A stretch of 7,540 bases of DNA from contig DATBHH010000071.1 of assembly GCA_036557525.1 (NCBI GenBank), forward strand, positions 1 through 7,540, given 5' to 3'. The notes below the pieces were generated by a model that was not told the DNA's origin, searched no databases, and saw only the letters and a program-made list of their open reading frames with translations. Made by a program: the position numbers and the translations under genes. The stretch's first letter is position 1. Every line of letters begins with the position of its first letter. The stretch comes from VRUE01 sp036557525 (GTDB lineage: Bacteria > Actinomycetota > Thermoleophilia > Solirubrobacterales > 70-9). Below are positions 1 to 5,832 of the stretch, one piece after another.

Positions 1-52
1 GGTCGATCGCCTTCGCGATCGCCTCGAGGTTCTTGGCCTCGGCCGTGGCCAC
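1..52 (-). CDS. Start of an unidentified gene (partial, runs off the left edge)
   Basis: A GTG at 52-50 opens a frame that stays open to the window edge and reads VATAEAKNLEAIAKAID. It begins ten bases after the stop codon of the synthetase-like gene and runs in the same direction and frame, so an operon is plausible. I see no good Shine-Dalgarno sequence. The residues do not resemble the missing C-terminal domain of LeuRS, so this is not an obvious continuation of that gene. The short alpha-helical, Ala/Lys-rich start could belong to many families. A ribosome-silencing-factor-like N-terminus is one weak possibility. Seventeen codons are too few to name it, and the frame could be chance in GC-rich DNA. 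Confidence 0.3.
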   Translation of the reverse strand, partial: MATAEAKNLEAIAKAID

Positions 53-61
53 AGGGGCAGT

Positions 62-2263
62 CTAGGAGCCGCTCGGCGCCGGTGCGCCGTGCGTCGCCTC
101 AGGCCAGGCGCCGAGAAGGTCGGGCCCGTCCTCGCCGCCGAGGGCGATCAGGAGCTCCTCGGCGATGTGCGGGGCGAGCGGGGCCATCGCCCGGGCGAGC
201 AGCGCGAGCGCCTCGAGCAGGGTCTCGTGGTCGTCCTTGGACAGCCGCTCGCGCCGCTTCACGATCCGCTTCTCATAGTCCTGGATCCGCTCGAACAGGC
301 GGGCGACGTCGCGGACCGCCTTGTGCATCTGGAGCTCCTCGTAGTCGGCGGTGATCCGCGCGATCCCGTTGTCGCACCATTTCCCCAGGCGCTCGCGGAT
401 GAACGCGGTGTCGGCGGACGCCTCGGGGTCGTCGGCCGCGTCGGCCGCGGCCGCGATCCGGTCCTGGGTGTAGTCCCAGACGCTCGCCAGGAACCGCGAG
501 GCGTAGCGGATCGCGCCGTCGGTCCAGTTCAAGGCCTTCGCGGGGCCCGCCGCGTAGAGGATCGCGACCCGGACGGTGTCGGCGCCGTGCTCGGCGACGA
601 GCGAATCCGGGTCGACGACGTTGCCGAGGTGCTTGCTCATCTTGCGCCCGTCGGCGACGACCATCTCGTGGAAGAGGCAGCCCGCGAACGGCTCGCCGTC
701 GGCCATGAAGGCGAACGGCCCGATGTCGCGCAGCGCCTTGGTCACCACCCGCTGGTCGAAGACGAAGCCGCCGCTGTCGTTGCCGGCGACGAGCCGCTCG
801 GAGGGCAGCCAGCGCCGCAGGTCGGGGTGGGTGAACATCTGCTCCGCTCTCGCCTCGGGCGGGACCGCGGCCGGGACCCAGAGCCAGAGCGCGTCGAAGT
901 GGCAGTCGAGGGTGTCGGTCTCGCGCTTGGCCGGCTCGCCGCAGCTCGGGCAGGCGATGTCGACGAAGTCGGGCCGCTCGGCCAGCGGATTGCCCTGGCC
1001 CGTGGGCTCGACGTCGCGCGGCAGAACGACCGGCAGGTCCTCGACCGGGACGGGGACGACGCCGCAGCTTGCACAGTGGACGACCGGGATCGGCGTCCCC
1101 CAGTAACGCTGGCGGGAGATCGAGAAGTCCGCGGCCCGGTAGCGCCGGGACGGGCGCTCGGCGAGCGCGGCGTCACCCGCGGGCGCCTCGGAGTCGATGC
1201 GCGGGACGCGCTCGGCGAGAGCCGCGTCGGCCTCGTCGAGGGAGGGGATCCCGAGCGCGGCGGTCGGCCCGTAGCGGGCATCGACCAATGGTGAGATCAG
1301 AACCGGGAGCTCGGCGCCCGCCGGGCCCCCGATCGTGGCGCCGGTGTCGATCAGGGGAACCGCCGAGGCGTCGCGGGCGCTCCGCTCCCAGCCGCCGGAG
1401 CGGAGCTCGTCGAGCTGCTCGCGGACCCCCTCCCCGTCGGCCCAGCGCTCGACATCGGCGTGGCGCGGCGAGAGGACGACGAATGTCGCCGCAGCCGAGC
1501 TCCCCGGATGCGGGGTGAAGACGGTGAGGGTCCCGCCCTCGGGATCGGCGAGATCGAGCTCGGCCCCGTCGCTGCGGCCGAGGATGTAGCGCTGCGTCTT
1601 CAGCGAGAGCTCGTCCCAGTTCTCGAGCTGCTCGAGGTTGGCGTCGTTCTCCTCGAGATATGGGGTGATCTTGAGGAACCAGGTCGGGCGCCGGATCAGC
1701 CGCACCGGGTTGTGGCAGCGCCAGCAGCGGCCGTCCTCGACCTGGAGCGCCGCCAGCGTCGTCTGGCAGGTATCGCACCAGTCGACGGTGGCGTCGTCGC
1801 GGTAGATCAGGCCGGCCTCGAGCAGGGTGAGGAACAGCCACTGGGACCAGCGGTACTGGCCCTCGTCGGAGCTGTAGAAGTCGCGGTCGAGGTCGAAGGA
1901 GAACCCGAGGCGGCGGATCTGCTCGAGCATCCGCGCGCCGCAGCGCTCGACCCAATCGGCGGGGCGCACGCCGCGCTCGATCGCCGCCATCTCCGCCGGC
2001 AGGCCGAAGGCGTCGAACCCGAAGCCGAACAGGACGGCGTCGCCGCGGGCGCGGCGGAATCGGGCGTAGGCGTCGCCGATCGCGTAGTCGCGGACATGCC
2101 CCATGTGCAGGTTCCCCGAGGTGAAGGGGCTCGAGGGCTTGATGTACACCCCCGCCTCGCCGTCGCCGGGGACCGGCGTCTCGAACGCGCCCCGCTCTGC
2201 CCAGGCCGCCTGGCGGGCCGTCTCGATCGCGGCCGGCTCATATCTCGGTCTTGTCGCTGTCAC
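62..2263 (-). CDS. leuS-like: Divergent leucyl-tRNA synthetase family protein (class I aaRS, probable paralogue)
   Basis: The family assignment rests on collinear similarity to bacterial LeuRS. The Rossmann HIGH motif is HMGH at residues 53-56, followed by VRDYAIGDAYARF and GFDAFGLPAE. A zinc-type Cys4 set lies at C163, C166, C180 and C183 just before RRPTWFLKIT. A CP1 editing-domain region spans about 230-375, then SISRQRYWGTPIPVVHC at 381-397, and a second Cys4 set at C397, C400, C438 and C441. KMSKHLGNVVDP at 541-552 corresponds to KMSKS, and a helical anticodon-binding domain follows to about 710. Canonical LeuRS charges tRNA-Leu in the cytoplasm. Here the editing motifs and leucine-pocket residues are altered, and the final domain of about 60 residues (the one with VQVNGK) is missing. 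The length of 733 compares with roughly 800-880 for normal bacterial enzymes. The start is GTG at 2263-2261. An upstream ATG at 2271-2273 is out of frame and no strong Shine-Dalgarno is visible. I am sure of the family but doubt that this is the housekeeping enzyme. Confidence 0.9.
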   Translation of the reverse strand: MTATRPRYEPAAIETARQAAWAERGAFETPVPGDGEAGVYIKPSSPFTSGNLHMGHVRDYAIGDAYARFRRARGDAVLFGFGFDAFGLPAEMAAIERGVRPADWVERCGARMLEQIRRLGFSFDLDRDFYSSDEGQYRWSQWLFLTLLEAGLIYRDDATVDWCDTCQTTLAALQVEDGRCWRCHNPVRLIRRPTWFLKITPYLEENDANLEQLENWDELSLKTQRYILGRSDGAELDLADPEGGTLTVFTPHPGSSAAATFVVLSPRHADVERWADGEGVREQLDELRSGGWERSARDASAVPLIDTGATIGGPAGAELPVLISPLVDARYGPTAALGIPSLDEADAALAERVPRIDSEAPAGDAALAERPSRRYRAADFSISRQRYWGTPIPVVHCASCGVVPVPVEDLPVVLPRDVEPTGQGNPLAERPDFVDIACPSCGEPAKRETDTLDCHFDALWLWVPAAVPPEARAEQMFTHPDLRRWLPSERLVAGNDSGGFVFDQRVVTKALRDIGPFAFMADGEPFAGCLFHEMVVADGRKMSKHLGNVVDPDSLVAEHGADTVRVAILYAAGPAKALNWTDGAIRYASRFLASVWDYTQDRIAAAADAADDPEASADTAFIRERLGKWCDNGIARITADYEELQMHKAVRDVARLFERIQDYEKRIVKRRERLSKDDHETLLEALALLARAMAPLAPHIAEELLIALGGEDGPDLLGAWPEATHGAPAPSGS

Positions 2264-2328
2264 AACTCTGAGTCTGCCATGCCGGTCGCGCCGATCCGTC
2301 CAGCCCCCCGGCGGCGATTGTCCGATCC

Positions 2329-2338
2329 GTCAATTGAC
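2329..2338. promoter_or_regulatory. Palindrome GTCAATTGAC in the divergent intergenic region
   Basis: This is a perfect 10-bp palindrome in the 134-bp gap between the synthetase-like gene and the lipoprotein gene. It contains TTGAC on both strands. On the plus strand TTGACC (2334-2339) is followed 18 bases later by GAGACT (2358-2363), a fair -35/-10 pair for the lipoprotein gene. On the minus strand I find no matching -10 at 17-18 bases. It may be a -35 element, a regulator site or both. Confidence 0.35.
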
Positions 2339-2384
2339 CGGCCGTCCGCCGAGCGGAGAGACTCGGACGATCCCGGCCACTTCC

Positions 2385-2393
2385 AAGGGGAGA
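2385..2393 (+). promoter_or_regulatory. Shine-Dalgarno of the AOC-like lipoprotein gene
   Basis: AAGGGGAGA lies four bases before the ATG at 2398. It is the only strong purine-rich ribosome binding site before a gene in this window and fixes that start codon. The neighbouring genes appear to lack such a site. Confidence 0.75.
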
Positions 2394-2397
2394 CCGA

Positions 2398-2862
2398 ATG
2401 ACCCAACAACGCCTCGTCCCTATCGCCCTCATCTGCACCGCTGCCCTCTTCGCCGTCGGCTGCGGCGGTGGCGATTCGGAAAACACAACGATCAAGGTGA
2501 TCGAGCACGCCGAAACCGACACCGTCCAGCACATCGGCCCTGCGAACGAGGAAGACTCGCGCGGGGACGTGCTGGCCTTTGCCAACCCGGTGTTCGACTC
2601 GGCCAATAAGCAGAAGGAAGGCAGCGACAACGGCGCCTGCATCCGCACCGACCCCGGAAAAGCCTGGGAGTGCTTCTGGACGGTGACCCTCGCCGAAGGG
2701 CAGATAACGGTCGACGGGCCCTTCTACGACGGCGGAAAAGACTCGACTCTGGCGATCACCGGCGGCACCGGTGAATTCTCCGACGCCAAGGGGCAGATGC
2801 AGCTCCACGCCCGCAATCCCGAAGAAACCGAATACGACTTCACCTACGAAATCGAACAATAG
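2398..2862 (+). CDS. Small lipoprotein with an allene oxide cyclase-like (AOC/dirigent-type) barrel
   Basis: This 154-residue protein has a short N-region, a hydrophobic stretch at about 7-20 and a lipobox-like AVGC, with Cys22 as the likely lipidated residue. An acidic, Gly-rich linker follows. The mature part shows the pattern of bacterial AOC-like beta-barrel proteins: RGDVLAFANPVFD at 55-67, a paired C81 and C92 that could form a disulfide, GQITVDGPF at 101-109, and AITGGTGEFSDAKGQM at 119-134. The last is the most diagnostic, matching the GGTG-x-(Y/F)-x-x-A-x-G signature of that superfamily. It is probably attached to the outer face of the cytoplasmic membrane. No enzymatic activity can be assigned, and plant AOC or dirigent functions should not be transferred. 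The start is supported by AAGGGGAGA just upstream. Glutamate codons are mostly GAA (11 of 14), unlike the GAG-rich ABC genes nearby. It is convergent with gtrA, separated by 8 bp. Confidence 0.82.
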   Translation: MTQQRLVPIALICTAALFAVGCGGGDSENTTIKVIEHAETDTVQHIGPANEEDSRGDVLAFANPVFDSANKQKEGSDNGACIRTDPGKAWECFWTVTLAEGQITVDGPFYDGGKDSTLAITGGTGEFSDAKGQMQLHARNPEETEYDFTYEIEQ

Positions 2863-2863
2863 G

Positions 2864-2879
2864 GCCGGATTCAGCCGGC
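2864..2879. terminator. Small stem-loop between convergent genes
   Basis: GCCGG at 2864-2868 pairs with CCGGC at 2875-2879 around a six-base loop. It sits in the 8-bp gap between the two convergent stop codons and extends into the end of gtrA. There is no T-run on either side, so it is at best a weak, possibly bidirectional terminator. In GC-rich DNA a five-pair stem can also occur by chance. Confidence 0.3.
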
Positions 2880-3302
2880 GAAGGTCCAGAGCTTGTTGCC
2901 GAGGAAGTTGAACGGCATCGCGACGGCGACCGCGATTGCCTGCGAGGCGATCTCGCTCAGAGGGGTCCCGGAGACGAGCGCGTCGAGGACGGCGAGGTTG
3001 ATGAGAAGGGCGGCGACGCTCACCGTGAAGAACCGCGCGGCCTGGAACCCCGCGTGTCCGTGGCGGGCGTCGAAGGTCCAGTGCCGGTTGAGGAGGAAGT
3101 TGTTGGTCACCGCGACGCAGAACGAGGCGACCGCGGCCAGCGCGTAGTGGACGTCCAGGACCCCGGCGAGGAGCGCGAAGACCGCGAGGTTCACCAGATA
3201 GCCCGAGCCGCCGACGATCCCGAACTTGAGCAGCTGGACCCAGTTCGACGGGCGCCGCGCTGCGGCGCCGATCCTGTATGCCAATTCGGTTGAAGGTCCC
3301 AT
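2871..3302 (-). CDS. GtrA-family integral membrane protein
   Basis: This 143-residue polytopic protein has four predicted membrane segments at about 24-46, 52-72, 90-110 and 118-137. That is the size and topology of GtrA/DPMS-type proteins. Two internally similar motifs, NNFLLNRHWTF (67-77) and FNFLGNKLWTF (131-141), are the hallmark of the family and mark an internal duplication. QLLKFGIVGGSGYLVN at 23-38 matches the usual GtrA start of TM1. Family members are linked to flipping of polyprenyl-phosphate-linked sugars and to cell-surface polysaccharide or teichoic acid glycosylation. No glycosyltransferase or polyprenol-phosphate sugar synthase is adjacent here, so the substrate is unknown. 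ATG at 3302-3300 is the start. I see no Shine-Dalgarno, and a possible -10 (CATAGT, plus-strand 3314-3319) ends 11 bases before it, so the transcript leader would be very short. Confidence 0.88.
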   Translation of the reverse strand: MGPSTELAYRIGAAARRPSNWVQLLKFGIVGGSGYLVNLAVFALLAGVLDVHYALAAVASFCVAVTNNFLLNRHWTFDARHGHAGFQAARFFTVSVAALLINLAVLDALVSGTPLSEIASQAIAVAVAMPFNFLGNKLWTFAG

Positions 3303-3348
3303 TCGTTGAGAAGACTATGTACCCGCTAGGCGTAAAGTTCTGCGCCCG
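3303..3348. promoter_or_regulatory. Compact 46-bp divergent promoter region
   Basis: The start codons of gtrA (minus) and the secreted protein (plus) are only 46 bases apart, and neither has a Shine-Dalgarno. On the plus strand TAAAGT (3333-3338) fits TANNNT and ends ten bases before the GTG at 3349. On the minus strand CATAGT or TACATA (3314-3321) ends 11-13 bases before the gtrA ATG. No convincing -35 is seen for either. If real, the two promoters overlap and both transcripts would be almost leaderless. Confidence 0.35.
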
Positions 3349-3975
3349 GTGCGGGGCAGAATCTTGACAATCGCGGTCATCGCCGTCGCCGCAATCGGCT
3401 GCGGGGTGGTCGGCGCCCTTGCCGGCGACAAGACCCCGGCGGCGCCGGAACCGTTCCTGCCGACGGTCGAAATTATCTCACCCCGCAACGGCGCGGTGCA
3501 GACGAGCAGGGCGGTGGTCGTCAAGGCCAAGGTGAGGAATTTCGAGCTCGCCCCGCTCCACTTCGGCAAGGAGCCCGAACTGGCGATGGGCAATCTCCGC
3601 TTCAGCCTCCATCGCGTTCCCGACTGCGTCGACCCGGCCAAACTGCAGATCGCCGAGGAAAGTCCGATCGGCCGCGGCCGGCTCGTCGGCGCCTCGTTCG
3701 ACTTCCCCCGCTACTCGGGGCCGAACGGCCTGCTCGCGAAGCGGATCGGCTCGACCGGGAGCTACTCGCCCGCGACCCGGCCTGAGATCTACTACCACCA
3801 CCTCCGTCCCGGCCTCTACCGGCTGGTCGTCACCCTCGCCGAGAACAACGGCCTGCCCACCCCCTACCACGACGTCACCAACTTCCAGATCCTGCCCCGG
3901 CCCGGCAGCCCCGGTCCCAAACCCTGCCCGAAGGGGAAGATCTCCAGCGCCAAGGCCAGCGGCCTGATCGAATAG
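3349..3975 (+). CDS. Secreted or membrane-anchored beta-sandwich protein of unknown function
   Basis: This 208-residue protein begins MRGR, followed by a hydrophobic stretch at about 5-25, which is a signal peptide or an N-terminal anchor. Cys18 in AIGC resembles a lipobox but is followed by more hydrophobic residues, so lipidation is uncertain. A Pro/Ala linker leads to VEIISPRNGAVQTSRAVVV at 40-58, a typical first strand pair of bacterial Ig-like or fibronectin-like domains. RPGLYRLVVTLAENNGLP at 153-170 looks like the closing strands and also fits such a fold. C93 and C193 could pair. A local YYHH at 148-151 is notable, but no metal site can be claimed. The Lys-rich tail ends at TAG. GTG at 3349 gives a normal basic N-region. 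TTG at 3364, with GGGG seven bases upstream, is the alternative. I do not recognise the family. It probably acts outside the membrane. Confidence 0.72.
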   Translation: MRGRILTIAVIAVAAIGCGVVGALAGDKTPAAPEPFLPTVEIISPRNGAVQTSRAVVVKAKVRNFELAPLHFGKEPELAMGNLRFSLHRVPDCVDPAKLQIAEESPIGRGRLVGASFDFPRYSGPNGLLAKRIGSTGSYSPATRPEIYYHHLRPGLYRLVVTLAENNGLPTPYHDVTNFQILPRPGSPGPKPCPKGKISSAKASGLIE

Positions 3976-3988
3976 GTCGGCTCCGGGA

Positions 3989-4009
3989 GGCCGGCGGTCC
4001 GGTCCGGCC
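3989..4009 (+). terminator. GC-rich hairpin after the secreted-protein gene
   Basis: GGCCGG at 3989-3994 pairs with CCGGCC at 4004-4009 around a nine-base loop. It begins 14 bases after the stop codon of the secreted-protein gene and about 30 bases before the ABC promoter, which is where a terminator separating the two units would be expected. No proper T-tract follows, only a short TTT about ten bases later, so this is a weak call. Confidence 0.35.
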
Positions 4010-4027
4010 ATGCCGGGGTTTGACCTT

Positions 4028-4050
4028 ACTTCACTTTGTATAGTGAGTTG
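4028..4050 (+). promoter_or_regulatory. Leaderless-type promoter within an operator-like inverted repeat (ABC operon)
   Basis: TATAGT at 4039-4044 is a good -10 box in an AT-rich patch that stands out from its surroundings. Transcription would start six or seven bases later, at or next to the GTG at 4051, so the mRNA would be leaderless. The -10 is enclosed by the inverted repeat TCACT (4031-4035) / AGTGA (4042-4046) with a six-base spacer. Partial matching extends outward to eight bases per arm with two mismatches. A repressor bound here would block RNA polymerase. Inverted repeats of this kind are used by PadR, MarR and TetR regulators of exporters, but no regulator gene is in view. TTGACC at 4020-4025 is present, with only 13 bases to the -10. 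Confidence 0.6.
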
Positions 4051-5832
4051 GTGCGGACCTATCGGCGCCTGATGGGCTTTCTGCGCCCCTACCGTCGCGA
4101 ACTCTGGGGTTCGCTGGCCTTCGCGTGGGCGGCGATGGGGATGACGGTCCTGATCCCCTACCTGATCGGCCAGGCGGTGAACGCGATCGAGGAAGGGCAT
4201 CGGCCCGACCTGCTGCCGCTGGCGGCCGCGATCACCGGCGCGGGCATCCTCCGCATCGGCTTCACCTCGGTCCGCCGGGTGGTCGCCGGCAGGGTCTCGC
4301 TCGCGGTCGAATTCGACCTCCGGCAGCGCTTCTACGCCCACCTCCAGCGGCTCGAGCTCGGCTTCTTCGACTCCCAGCAGACCGGCCAGCTGATGTCGCG
4401 CGCGACCGTCGACCTCCAGTCGATCCGCTTCTTCCTCGGCTACGGGCTGATCTTCATCACCCAGAACCTGCTGACGATCGTCCTGGCCGCCGCGGTGATG
4501 TTCTTCATCGACCCCTGGCTGGCGCTGATCGCGCTGGCCCCGACCCCGCTTGTCGTCTACGCGGCGTCCCGCTACAACCGCGTCTCGCGGCCGGCGGTCC
4601 AGGAGGTCGCCCAGCGGATCGCCGAACTGACCGCGGAGGCCGAGGAGAACGTCTCCGGGATCCGGATCGTGAAGGCGTTCGCTCGCGAGGAGCACCAGCT
4701 GATCCGGTTCCGCCGCGCAGTGGCGCGGGTCTTCGACCAGAGCATCTACTCGACCCGCCTTCAGGCCTTCTTCTCCCCCCTCCTCGGCTTCCTTCCGCAG
4801 CTGGGAATCGCGCTGGTGCTGATCATCGGCGGCCGCCAGGTGATCTCCGGCAGCCTCAGCCTCGGCTCCTTCACCGCCTTCTACACCTACCTTGCGATGC
4901 TCGCCGGGCCGATGCGGATGCTCGGGATGGCGATGGGTATGGCCCAGCGGGCGATCGCCTCCGGCAATCGCCTGTTCGAAATCCTCGACCGCGAACCGCG
5001 GATCGAAAGCCCCCCCGAGGCGCCGACGCTGCCGGCAGGGGACGGAGCGGTCGAGCTGCGCGGGGTGAGCCTCCGCTACGCCCCCGGCGGCGACGGCCAC
5101 CCTGACGCCCTCTCCGACATCGACCTCGAGGTGCCCGCGGGCCGCACGGTGGCGCTGGTCGGCCCGTCGGGGTCGGGAAAGTCGAGCCTGGTCGCGCTCG
5201 TCGCCCGCCTCTACGACCCGATTCAGGGAAGCGTTCTCGTCGACGGTGCCGACGTCCGAACCGTCGAGCTCGGCTCGCTGCGTTCCGAGATCGCCTTCGT
5301 CGGCGACGAGAGCTTCCTGTTCTCGGCCAGCGTCGCCGAGAACATCGCCTACGCGCGGCCCGAGGCGACCCGCGAGGAGATTGAGGCAGCGGCGCGCCGT
5401 GCCCAGGCCGACGGATTCATTCGTGAGCTGCCCGACGGCTACGACACCCTCGTCGGGGAGCGCGGCCTGACGCTCTCGGGCGGGCAGCGCCAGCGCGTGG
5501 CGATCGCCCGGGCGTTGCTCGCCGACCCGCGGATCCTGATCCTCGATGACGCAACCTCCTCGGTCGACGCGACCACCGAGGCGGCGATCAGGGAGGGCCT
5601 GGCCGAGGTGATGGCCGGCCGCACGACCCTCGTCATCGCCCACCGGCTTTCGACGGTCTCGCTCGCCGATGAGGTCATCGTCATGGACGAGGGCAGAATC
5701 GTCGACCGCGGGACCCACGAGGAGCTGCTCGACGGCTGCGGCTTCTACCGCGAGATCGCCGAGCACGGGCTCGCCGACTCGGTGTTCCTGCAGCGCGACC
5801 TCGAGCAGCGCGAGGAGCTGGCGAAGCTATGA
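4051..5832 (+). CDS. ABC exporter half-transporter, subunit with degenerate ATP site
   Basis: This 593-residue type I (ABCB-like) exporter has a six-helix membrane domain at about 18-300 and then a nucleotide-binding domain at about 333-570. Motifs seen are A-loop Tyr343, Walker A GPSGSGKSS (371-379), signature LSGGQ (475-479), Walker B ILILDD (495-500), D-loop SSVD (503-506) and switch His531. Two catalytic positions are altered. The Q-loop Gln is replaced by Asp419 (VGDESFLF where VPQDxFLF is usual), and the Walker B glutamate is Asp500 (DDATSS instead of DEATSS). Such changes are known for the degenerate site of heterodimeric exporters such as TM287/288 and BmrCD, so it should pair with the next gene, which overlaps it by four bases (ATGA). 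The substrate cannot be told from sequence; drugs, lipids or peptides are all possible. I chose GTG 4051 because the -10 box lies directly upstream. An upstream in-frame TTG at 4036 would lie inside the promoter. TTG 4048 is also possible. Confidence 0.93.
   Translation: MRTYRRLMGFLRPYRRELWGSLAFAWAAMGMTVLIPYLIGQAVNAIEEGHRPDLLPLAAAITGAGILRIGFTSVRRVVAGRVSLAVEFDLRQRFYAHLQRLELGFFDSQQTGQLMSRATVDLQSIRFFLGYGLIFITQNLLTIVLAAAVMFFIDPWLALIALAPTPLVVYAASRYNRVSRPAVQEVAQRIAELTAEAEENVSGIRIVKAFAREEHQLIRFRRAVARVFDQSIYSTRLQAFFSPLLGFLPQLGIALVLIIGGRQVISGSLSLGSFTAFYTYLAMLAGPMRMLGMAMGMAQRAIASGNRLFEILDREPRIESPPEAPTLPAGDGAVELRGVSLRYAPGGDGHPDALSDIDLEVPAGRTVALVGPSGSGKSSLVALVARLYDPIQGSVLVDGADVRTVELGSLRSEIAFVGDESFLFSASVAENIAYARPEATREEIEAAARRAQADGFIRELPDGYDTLVGERGLTLSGGQRQRVAIARALLADPRILILDDATSSVDATTEAAIREGLAEVMAGRTTLVIAHRLSTVSLADEVIVMDEGRIVDRGTHEELLDGCGFYREIAEHGLADSVFLQRDLEQREELAKL

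Noticed and set aside
1..61. Read-through of the synthetase stop into its missing C-terminal domain
   Set aside because: The downstream in-frame residues (TAPVATAEAKNLEAIAKAID) show no resemblance to the VQVNGK-type domain.
89..1294. Long plus-strand frames (89-1294 and 1460-2401) opposite the synthetase-like gene
   Set aside because: These are antisense shadows. The minus strand encodes collinear LeuRS motifs throughout.
1226..1516. A frameshift or sequencing error as the cause of the abnormal LeuRS editing motifs
   Set aside because: Homology to canonical LeuRS is in register before, between and after the two motifs in one frame, so the changes are substitutions.
4020..4044. TTGACC at 4020-4025 as the -35 partner of TATAGT
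   Set aside because: The spacer is only 13 bases, well short of the usual 16-18, so I did not call it as a proven -35.
4036..4050. TTG at 4036 as the start of the first ABC subunit (five extra residues)
   Set aside because: These codons contain the TATAGT -10 box and an arm of the inverted repeat. GTG 4051 fits a leaderless start better.
3478..5766. A 762-codon open frame on the minus strand opposite the secreted protein and first ABC gene
   Set aside because: Its product is Asp/Arg/Gly/Val-rich low complexity without domains, as expected from reading a GC3-rich gene backwards. The plus-strand frame has every ABC motif.
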